DNA of 13,025 nucleotides from Gemmatimonadota bacterium (GTDB lineage Bacteria; JAAXHH01), in contig JAPOOT010000088.1 in the NCBI GenBank assembly GCA_026713285.1, positions 1 to 13,025 on the forward strand, given 5' to 3'. The position numbers were made by a program, and so were the translations under genes. Below the pieces are notes generated by a model. That model saw only the letters and a list, made by a program, of their open reading frames with translations, did not search any database and had not been told where the DNA came from. Of this stretch, positions 7,719 through 13,025 are shown in pieces. Each line of letters opens with the position of its first letter. Position 1 is the first letter of the stretch.

Positions 7719-8732
7719 TCAATCATCCCGCTCCCTGGACATGACCCACTCTTCATTCTTCCTTCGCCAGTCGTCTTCGTCCGTGCGCCAGTCGTTCACC
7801 TCTTCGCGCGCCCAGCGGCGCAGCGTTGCCTTCCTCCGTCTTCGGATCTGAATGAACGCGAGAAGACAAAGGACGCCGAACAGAGGTGCGACGACAAGGG
7901 TCAGGCTTTCACCGAGCAACATGCGCCAGCCGTAATTGCGTTCCATAAACGCCAGCCAGTCGCGCTCGAAACCCACGATACTCATTCCGAAGGCGTCGAA
8001 ACAGGCCTGGTCGATGGAGCCGGTCCGCCTCAGGCTGTCGAACAGGGTGTGCAGTCCCGCTTCACCGTATCGCCGGAGTATGTACTGCACGGCGAGCGCG
8101 CTTTCCTGGTAGGCCAGTTGAGCCCGGTGTTCGGGGAACTTGTTCACGCCCTGGATCGCGCCCAGAGAGACCAGGTTTCCGGATACGACGGCGACGACCA
8201 GGGACGCCCGGTCCCAGAATCCCCAGTCCCGCGCCATGTGCATCGCGAATCCCTCGTCCAGCCAGCGGGGAATGTCCGCGCCGCGAAGCGCGCTGTGCAA
8301 CATCACGTGGGCCAGCTCGTGCACTACCAGTTCTTCTGAACCGTCATACGTACCGGTAATCCTGGGGGACTTGAGTACCATGAGCCTTCGGTGCGGAACG
8401 GCGTAACCCGCGCCCCAATCGGGTATGGCGCCGGGTGTGTAGGTCAGGAAGGCTTCCTGCGTGGGGGCGATATGGACGTGAATGGTATCGGCGGCGGGCA
8501 GGCCCAGTGTGGCGAGCAGATGAGGCGACGCCTCGCGCACGACGGCCAGCACGTGTTCCACGAAGGAGGAGTCGGCGGACTCGAAAGTAACACGAACGCC
8601 CATGTCGTTTCTCACGGACTGTTCAGCGCCGGCTCCGAGGCCCGGCAGCGACAAAAGCACTACGCAGGCCAATCCAAGGCACCAGGATCGAAGACGGCCG
8701 GAATCGCGATGTGGCGCCTTGTCGACGGGCAT
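7719..8732 (-). CDS. Membrane-anchored MA-type metallopeptidase
   Basis: The product has 337 residues from ATG 8732, seven bases after the mnmA stop, with GAGG inside the mnmA end. The open frame reaches 8858 but would then overlap mnmA and bury the signal peptide. A hydrophobic stretch at about 16-34 ending GLGAGA is a likely signal peptide. The zinc motif is HELAH (H138, E139, H142), followed by WLDEGFA with E160 as the likely third ligand, the pattern of gluzincin 'peptidase MA-like' proteins. Near the C-terminus (about 283-305) a hydrophobic segment is followed by RRRRK and a highly charged tail. The likely topology is a periplasmic protease domain with the tail in the cytoplasm. The substrate is unknown. 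It lies between sulfur and lipid A genes and may have a role in envelope quality control, but that is only inference. Confidence 0.8.
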   Translation of the reverse strand: MPVDKAPHRDSGRLRSWCLGLACVVLLSLPGLGAGAEQSVRNDMGVRVTFESADSSFVEHVLAVVREASPHLLATLGLPAADTIHVHIAPTQEAFLTYTPGAIPDWGAGYAVPHRRLMVLKSPRITGTYDGSEELVVHELAHVMLHSALRGADIPRWLDEGFAMHMARDWGFWDRASLVVAVVSGNLVSLGAIQGVNKFPEHRAQLAYQESALAVQYILRRYGEAGLHTLFDSLRRTGSIDQACFDAFGMSIVGFERDWLAFMERNYGWRMLLGESLTLVVAPLFGVLCLLAFIQIRRRRKATLRRWAREEVNDWRTDEDDWRRKNEEWVMSRERDD

Positions 8733-8739
8733 AACAACC

Positions 8740-9951
8740 TCATTCGCGTATGATTCCGCCTCCCAGGACCGTCTCGCCGTCGTAGAACACGACGGACTGC
8801 CCCGGAGTAACCGCTCGCTGAGGATATTCGAAATCGACCTGCGCGACACCGGGCTCACAGGCCGTGATGACCGCGGGCGTTGCTTCCTGCCGGTACCGGA
8901 TCTTGGCCTGGCCGCGTACCTCGCTCACCGGAGTAACGGTGGACTGCCAGTTGACCCCGTCCGCGATGAGCCGGTCGCTGCGGAGGTCCTCGTCCTCACC
9001 CACCACGATCGTATTCGTATCGGGCTGGATGTCGACCACGTACACCGGATGTCCCGCAGCCAGGCCAAGTCCCTTCCGCTGTCCGATCGTGTAGAGCGGA
9101 TGTCCCCGGTGTTCACCCAGGATGCTGCCGTTCGTGTCCACGATCGGTCCCGGCCGTATGGGATCTTCGATTTCCAGCAGCCCTTCGTCCATAGTCACGG
9201 GGTGTTTCGCAGTCCACTCCTTGAGAAACCTCTCGTGGCCCCTGTCCTGGATGAAGCAAATCTCGTAACTGTCCTTTTTGCCGGACACCCTCGGTGCGAG
9301 GCTTTCGGCGATCTGCCGCGTCTGCGCCTTCGTCAGCATGCCGACGGGAAAGACGCTCCGCGCGAGCTCATCCTGGGTCATCTCCCACAGGGCATAGGAC
9401 TGGTCCTTGTTTCCGTCCAGGCCTTGCTTCAGTAGGTATCGGCCCGTGACTTCATCGATCGCCACCCGGGCATAGTGTCCGGTCGCCACGTAATCGGCGC
9501 CGAGTTCCGCGGCCCGGTCGAGCAGTACGCCGAACTTGACCTTGCTGTTGCAGGCCACGCAGGGATTGGGCGTGCGCCCCTGCATGTACTCGGACACGAA
9601 ATTGGATATGACGCCCCGTTCGAACTCCTCGCGGAAGTCCACCACGTAGTACGGGATGCCGAGCCTGCCGGCCACAACCCGCGCGTCGTTCCGGTCCTCG
9701 ACCGTGCAGCAGCCGTGCTCGAACCGGGCATTGCCGCCCACGCTGTCGTAGTCCCACAGATGCATGGTGACGCCGATGACCTCGCAGCCGGCTTCCTTGA
9801 GCATCGCGGCCGCCACGGAGCTGTCCACGCCGCCGCTCATGGCCACCACGACCGTCGACCCTCTCGGCGGCAGCCGGTTGACGGACGGGTCGAAGGTTGA
9901 TGCCGTGTCGAATCCGCCGGGATCAGCAGGATTGGCTTTTGCCGGCTTCAT
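8740..9951 (-). CDS. mnmA: tRNA-specific 2-thiouridylase MnmA
   Basis: The product has 403 residues. MnmA uses ATP and a persulfide sulfur to convert U34 of Lys, Glu and Gln tRNAs to 2-thiouridine in the cytoplasm. Visible motifs are the PP-loop SGGVDSS (39-45), the catalytic Cys in TPNPCVACNSKVKFG (C131), the second catalytic Cys in KKDSYEICFIQD (C232), the GHYAR tRNA-contact region and the LYTIGQRKGLG segment. The C-terminal beta-barrel domain ends at GGGIIRE. The chosen ATG 9951 overlaps the end of the IscU-like gene by 29 bases, suggesting translational coupling. The N-terminus before the first strand is about 30 residues longer than in typical MnmA (about 360 in total), so a later non-ATG start is possible. 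The desulfurase upstream is the natural sulfur donor. Confidence 0.95.
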   Translation of the reverse strand: MKPAKANPADPGGFDTASTFDPSVNRLPPRGSTVVVAMSGGVDSSVAAAMLKEAGCEVIGVTMHLWDYDSVGGNARFEHGCCTVEDRNDARVVAGRLGIPYYVVDFREEFERGVISNFVSEYMQGRTPNPCVACNSKVKFGVLLDRAAELGADYVATGHYARVAIDEVTGRYLLKQGLDGNKDQSYALWEMTQDELARSVFPVGMLTKAQTRQIAESLAPRVSGKKDSYEICFIQDRGHERFLKEWTAKHPVTMDEGLLEIEDPIRPGPIVDTNGSILGEHRGHPLYTIGQRKGLGLAAGHPVYVVDIQPDTNTIVVGEDEDLRSDRLIADGVNWQSTVTPVSEVRGQAKIRYRQEATPAVITACEPGVAQVDFEYPQRAVTPGQSVVFYDGETVLGGGIIRE

Positions 9952-10336
9952 ACTCGTCTTTCGGGTTCGCGTCCTGACGGTTCCGGTAATCTTCGATTGC
10001 CGTCCGCACGCCGTCCGCGGCCATGGCGGAACAATGCATCTTGGTAGGCGGAAGTCCGCCCAAGGCATCTGCGATCGTCTGGTTTTCGATGGCTGCGGCC
10101 TCTTCGGTCGTCCTGCCGATCAACCATTCGGTGACCATGCTGCTCGCCGCAATAGAAGCGGCGCAGCCGAAGGTCCTGAACTTTGCGTCCGTGACGGTCC
10201 CGTCCGCGATCCTCAAATACAACGCAATGGTATTCCCGCTGATCGGGTTGCCCGCGTTGCCCACTCCGTCCGCGTCCGGCAGGTCTCCCACGTTGCGGGG
10301 CGAGCGAAAGTGATCCATCACGGTGGATGAGTACAT
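9923..10336 (-). CDS. IscU/NifU-type Fe-S scaffold-like protein, ligand-variant
   Basis: The product has 137 residues with clear IscU/NifU_N features: MYSSTVMDHFRSPRNVG at the start, TFGCAASIAASS with C58, and LPPTKMHCSAMA with C102. The first conserved motif, normally NPxCGD, reads NPISGN: residue 33 is Ser (AGC) and residue 35 is Asn (AAT). Each is one base from the usual codon. In standard IscU that Cys and Asp help hold the Fe-S cluster or zinc, whereas the third Cys receives persulfide from the desulfurase. The protein may therefore be poor at cluster assembly and act in sulfur relay instead, which is inference. The tail after YRNRQ adds about 17 residues ending in Cys137 and overlaps mnmA. 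The gene starts ten bases after the desulfurase stop. The family call is sure; the function is open, so no symbol is given. Confidence 0.88.
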   Translation of the reverse strand: MYSSTVMDHFRSPRNVGDLPDADGVGNAGNPISGNTIALYLRIADGTVTDAKFRTFGCAASIAASSMVTEWLIGRTTEEAAAIENQTIADALGGLPPTKMHCSAMAADGVRTAIEDYRNRQDANPKDEYEAGKSQSC

Positions 10337-10346
10337 GAGACATGCC

Positions 10347-11510
10347 TTAACCGGTTACCTGCGCGGCGGAAACTTCTCGAAGGCGGGATACGATGCCGGG
10401 CAGCCTGCTCATGACGCAGTCCACGTCCCGCATGGTATTGTCGCGCCCGAAGCTGAACCGGACCGAACCGAGGGCGGTGCGCGGGTCCCGGCCCAGTGCC
10501 AGCAACACGTGGGACGGTTCGATGGCACCCGATGTGCAGGCCGATCCGGTGGATACGGCAATTCCCGCGAGATCCAGGCTCATGATCAGCGACTCGCCTT
10601 CCGCGCCGCAGAAGGAAACGTTCAACGTACCGGGCAGGCGCCGTTCCGGATGCCCGTTGATCCGCACGCCGTCGATCTCGAACCGGATGCGCGCTTCCAG
10701 GGCGTCGCGCATCTCGGACAGATTCCGGAATTCGCGTTCCCGTTCTTCGGCGGCCAGTTCGGCGGCCTTGCCCAGCCCCACAATGCCCACGGTGTTCTCC
10801 GTGCCTGATCGGACGTCGTTTTCGTGATGGCCGCCGTGGGCCGTGGGTTCGATCTCGACCCCATTGCGGATGTAGATGGCCCCCACGCCCTTGGGACCGT
10901 AGATCTTGTGGCCCGAAAGCGAAAGGAGGTCCGCGTGCATCGCCTCCACGTCGACGGGCAGCTTGCCGGCGGACTGTACCGCGTCGGTGTGGAAGCACAC
11001 GCCATTGTCCCGGGCGATCCTTCCGATCTCACCCACGGGCTGGACCGTGCCGATCTCATTGTTCGCGTGCATGATGCTGATGAGTATCGTATGGCCGGTC
11101 AGGGCGTCCGCCACCTGGCCGGGATCGATCCGGCCGTATTCGTCCACGGGAAGATAGGTCACTTCGAAGCCTTCCCGTTCGAGAAACCCGCAACTGTTCA
11201 GCACAGCCGAATGCTCTATATTCGTTGTGATAATGTGCCTGCCGAACGCCCTGCGGGTGTAGGCGATGCCCTTGAGCGCCAGGTTGTCGGACTCGGTGCC
11301 GCCGCTGGTGAAATAGATCTCACCGGGTCTTGCATTCACCAGGCCGGCTACCCGGGACCGCGCCTCTTCCACGGCAGAACGCGCCTCCTGTCCGTACCGG
11401 TGTATACTCGATGCATTGCCGAACCGGACTCTGAAGAACGGTTCCATCGCATCGTACACTTCGGGCCTGACCGGCGTGGTCGCGTTATGATCCAGATAGA
11501 TGCTCGCCAT
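10347..11510 (-). CDS. Cysteine desulfurase, IscS/NifS family
   Basis: The product has 387 residues. It removes sulfur from L-cysteine, giving alanine and an enzyme-bound persulfide, using pyridoxal phosphate. Marks are the N-terminal IYLDHNATTPVRPEV, the TSGGTESDN cofactor-binding motif, NNEIGTVQP, FHTDAVQSAGK, the PLP lysine in LSGHKIYGPKG (K202) and the active-site Cys in STGSACTSG (C325), followed by EPSHVLLALG. I chose ATG 11510 (MASIYLDHN); ATG 11519 is also possible because a GGAG lies three bases before it and twelve before 11510. The frame runs open to a TTG at 11639, but that codon is part of the -35 box. It is the first gene of the block, and no Rrf2-type IscR regulator is adjacent. 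The order desulfurase, scaffold-like, mnmA points to tRNA thiolation and possibly general Fe-S supply. IscS and NifS cannot be separated by eye. Confidence 0.93.
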   Translation of the reverse strand: MASIYLDHNATTPVRPEVYDAMEPFFRVRFGNASSIHRYGQEARSAVEEARSRVAGLVNARPGEIYFTSGGTESDNLALKGIAYTRRAFGRHIITTNIEHSAVLNSCGFLEREGFEVTYLPVDEYGRIDPGQVADALTGHTILISIMHANNEIGTVQPVGEIGRIARDNGVCFHTDAVQSAGKLPVDVEAMHADLLSLSGHKIYGPKGVGAIYIRNGVEIEPTAHGGHHENDVRSGTENTVGIVGLGKAAELAAEEREREFRNLSEMRDALEARIRFEIDGVRINGHPERRLPGTLNVSFCGAEGESLIMSLDLAGIAVSTGSACTSGAIEPSHVLLALGRDPRTALGSVRFSFGRDNTMRDVDCVMSRLPGIVSRLREVSAAQVTG

Positions 11511-11610
11511 GCAGATCATGATCTCCGGGAAAGGGTGGAATCCAGCCCGATCATCAAGCGTGCCAAACGCCCCCTGAAACCGTTGCCACCATAGCGCCCA
11601 GCGGTCTTTG

Positions 11611-11639
11611 AAATTAGAGATAATCCATTGAAATGTCAA
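11611..11639 (-). promoter_or_regulatory. Promoter for the desulfurase gene block
   Basis: On the minus strand a consensus -35 TTGACA (11639-11634) is followed after exactly 17 bases by TAATTT (11616-11611), a fair -10. Transcription would start near 11604, giving a leader of about 94 bases before ATG 11510. I saw no obvious riboswitch or attenuator in that leader. Confidence 0.6.
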
Positions 11640-11704
11640 GCGTTATCGGGGTTTCACGGCATTCGCGCATTCGGGGATTGCTTACCGTCATCGCTTGACA
11701 TTTC
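11630..11704. repeat. Perfect 13-bp inverted repeat holding both -35 boxes
   Basis: GAAATGTCAAGCG (11630-11642) and CGCTTGACATTTC (11692-11704) are exact reverse complements separated by 49 bases. Each arm contains a TTGACA -35 hexamer pointing outward, so the two divergent promoters are mirror images around their -35 regions. Confidence 0.85.
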
Positions 11705-11723
11705 GGTCGAAAATCAGTAGTTT
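11695..11723 (+). promoter_or_regulatory. Promoter for the plus-strand lipoprotein gene
   Basis: Consensus -35 TTGACA (11695-11700), a 17-base spacer and TAGTTT (11718-11723) as a weak -10. Transcription would start near 11730, about 30 bases before ATG 11761. An AGGAG ribosome binding site at 11750-11754 follows, six bases before the ATG. Confidence 0.6.
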
Positions 11724-11760
11724 TCCTGCAACGATAATCCAAACCGGACAGGAGTGGCGC

Positions 11761-12390
11761 ATGCGTGTATTGAAGTACTCAGCGGGACTGCTGGCGGCCA
11801 TCCTACTGACGGGATGTACCCACAGCGTTAAATTGAACCCCCAGATCGGTCCCACGGCGAGTATTGCCAGGCCGGTTGACTTGAGGGTCGGTCTCTATAT
11901 CCCGGAAGATGTCAGGGGGTTCGTGATTACGGACAGGCCGGACCTCGAAAAGTTCGTGTTCGAAGTCGGCGAGTCCCTCGAATCGATCGTTACCAGGTCG
12001 GCCGAACGTGTCTTCTCTCACGTTTCGATCATGGATGCGCAGCCGACGAGCGAAGTGATCGAAGAAAGAAATCTCGACCTGGTCGCGATTCCGAAGGTCA
12101 CGTCGGCCATGATGACGCTGAATCAGGAAGAAGGTCCGTTTCAAAACGACGCCCGGGGAAGTACGCTGCTCTCGCTGGAGTTGACGTTCTACGACGCGGA
12201 GATGATCCTGTACGCCACCGTCGGGGCGTCAGGCATGGGGATCGCATCGGAACGCATAGGCTTTTTCAGCAGGGGGCAGCGGGAATACGCCATGTCCGTC
12301 GAAAACGCGCTGATAAACCTCAGCAACGACCTGGTGCGTCAGATGTACGGCAATCACGACATCCGCAAGAAGGGCGAGGGGCCGGAATAG
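11761..12390 (+). CDS. Small lipoprotein of unknown function
   Basis: The product has 209 residues from ATG 11761, which has AGGAG six bases upstream; the frame is open from 11695, but that TTG is the -35 box. MRVLKYSAGLLAAILLTGC is a textbook lipoprotein signal with lipobox LTGC (C19). The mature part begins THSVKLNPQIG, then PVDLRVGLYIPEDVRGFVI, a helical SLESIVTRSAERVFSHVSIMD, LDLVAIPKVTSAMM, a beta-like LSLELTFYDAEMILYATVGASG and a helical end NALINLSNDLVRQMY. The plan of a short lipoprotein with a repeated alpha/beta fold and a final amphipathic helix recalls YajG-like or transport-auxiliary lipoproteins, but I cannot assign a family. It is transcribed divergently from the desulfurase block from a matching promoter. 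The next plus-strand gene begins 113 bases on and may be cotranscribed. Confidence 0.8.
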   Translation: MRVLKYSAGLLAAILLTGCTHSVKLNPQIGPTASIARPVDLRVGLYIPEDVRGFVITDRPDLEKFVFEVGESLESIVTRSAERVFSHVSIMDAQPTSEVIEERNLDLVAIPKVTSAMMTLNQEEGPFQNDARGSTLLSLELTFYDAEMILYATVGASGMGIASERIGFFSRGQREYAMSVENALINLSNDLVRQMYGNHDIRKKGEGPE

Positions 12391-12413
12391 CGCCGGAGCC
12401 AGGCCGCGACGGA

Positions 12414-12488
12414 CAGCATCTCGCCAGACGGCATCTCGTCAGTCGGACTGTCGTCAAACGGACTGTCGTCAAACGGACTCTCAAAACC
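12414..12488 (+). repeat. 15-bp intergenic tandem repeat, five units
   Basis: Units begin at 12414, 12429, 12444, 12459 and 12474. The third and fourth are identical (CGGACTGTCGTCAAA); the others are diverged. The array lies between the stop at 12390 and the start at 12504. Otherwise I see nothing in this gap, and no clear terminator. Confidence 0.75.
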
Positions 12489-12503
12489 CCCGGGTAACCA
12501 GAT

Positions 12504-13025
12504 ATGGCAGGATTCTCCCGCCGAGACCGTTGGATTTACAGTCTCTATGCCAGGTGGTGCCGATACCGCGCCGCGCCGTTCAGCCTTTCCGAAATCCGCA
12601 AACGGCCGGTCCGGCTGCTTGTTTGCCTCCCGTCGAATCCCGAAGAAGCCCGTAAAGCGGTCGAAATCATCCCGGATCTGATTGCGTGTCTGGAGGCGGA
12701 GTCCGTTTCCGTGGTCGGCGAACCCGGGGCCGTTGCATATTGCGACCTGGCGGATGAACGCATCAGCGTGGCGCCATTGGACCGCGGCGCCCGATGGTGG
12801 TTCGGCCTGCCGTCCCCTGGGTTAGTGGACCGGTTGTCGGGAGAGGGGTTCAACCTGACCGTCGATCTCAATCCTTGCGCTGAACTGCTTCCCGCGGTCC
12901 TGTGCCTGAGAACCGGCGCGCCGATACGTCTGTGCCTGGACGATCCGCAACGCAGGTGCGTATTCAACGTGCGGGTCCTGCTCGCGGGAGAACATGGCGA
13001 GGGCGGTAAGGACGCCGATCCGAGC
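12504..13025 (+). CDS. Putative glycosyltransferase family 9-like protein, 3' end cut off
   Basis: An open frame runs from ATG 12504 to the last base (174 residues) without a stop; an in-frame TAA at 12495 fixes the upstream limit. It begins MAGFSRRDRWIYSLYARWCRYR, basic and aromatic, and then has RPVRLLVCLPSNPEEARKAVEIIPDLIACL, which reads like the first strand and helix of a Rossmann-type fold. Later, FNLTVDLNPCAELLPAVLCLRTGAPIRLCLDDPQRRCVFNVRV recalls the 'DLxPExxLxSAxLxxxSGAPLRIG' pattern of degenerate family 9 glycosyltransferases. That resemblance comes from memory and is weak. No strong ribosome binding site precedes the ATG. Codon choice resembles the neighbouring genes, and the mostly conservative protein pattern supports a real gene. 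Whether it keeps the C-terminal donor-binding domain cannot be seen. Confidence 0.6.
   Translation, partial: MAGFSRRDRWIYSLYARWCRYRAAPFSLSEIRKRPVRLLVCLPSNPEEARKAVEIIPDLIACLEAESVSVVGEPGAVAYCDLADERISVAPLDRGARWWFGLPSPGLVDRLSGEGFNLTVDLNPCAELLPAVLCLRTGAPIRLCLDDPQRRCVFNVRVLLAGEHGEGGKDADPS

Noticed and set aside
8733..8858. N-terminal extension of the metallopeptidase overlapping mnmA
   Set aside because: It would bury the signal peptide and overlap mnmA heavily; ATG 8732 is better.
9952..10068. Longer MnmA starting at 10068
   Set aside because: It would overlap the IscU-like gene by more than 140 bases and add unconserved residues.
10318..10998. Minus-strand frame overlapping the desulfurase gene
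   Set aside because: Arg/Gly/Pro-rich shadow in another frame of a clearly conserved gene.
11511..11639. Extended N-terminus of the desulfurase from a TTG at 11639
   Set aside because: The TTG is the -35 box of the promoter and the added residues do not fit the family.

Overview
The window looks like part of a chromosome from a GC-rich (by eye) diderm bacterium. Two genes point to a lipopolysaccharide outer membrane: a lipid A-type acyltransferase and a family 9 (heptosyl-type) glycosyltransferase. A TPR-GWxTD protein and a TonB-type C-terminal domain recall the FCB-related lineages (Latescibacterota, Gemmatimonadota and similar). That placement is an inference from gene content. I see no rRNA, tRNA, CRISPR array, transposase or phage gene.

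Layout. (1) Bases 1-1245, plus strand: the 3' part of a TonB-family gene whose linker consists of 60-bp and 24-bp coding repeats. (2) 1429-3960, plus: a secreted TPR/GWxTD-domain protein, preceded by a possible extended -10 promoter and a direct repeat. (3) 4009-11510, minus: eight tightly packed genes, read in transcription order as cysteine desulfurase, IscU-like scaffold, MnmA tRNA thiolase, membrane-anchored MA-type metallopeptidase, lipid A-type acyltransferase, Pro-rich lipoprotein, family 9 glycosyltransferase and PfkB sugar kinase. (4) 11511-11760: a divergent promoter region with a -35 box on each strand, both inside a perfect 13-bp inverted repeat. (5) 11761-12390, plus: a small lipoprotein of unknown function. 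(6) 12414-12488: a 15-bp tandem repeat. (7) 12504 to the window end, plus: a gene cut by the edge, distantly resembling family 9 glycosyltransferases.

How the genes may work together. Desulfurase, IscU-like protein and MnmA form a sulfur module: the desulfurase makes a persulfide and MnmA uses it to thiolate U34 of tRNAs. The IscU-like protein lacks two residues of the classic cluster/metal site (Cys to Ser at 33, Asp to Asn at 35) but keeps the Cys expected to accept persulfide. The downstream half of the block concerns the cell envelope. The short gaps suggest one long transcript from the minus-strand promoter, with a possible break in the 88-bp gap at 7631-7718. The most interesting items are the IscU variant next to MnmA, the mirrored divergent promoters, and the repeat-built TonB linker.
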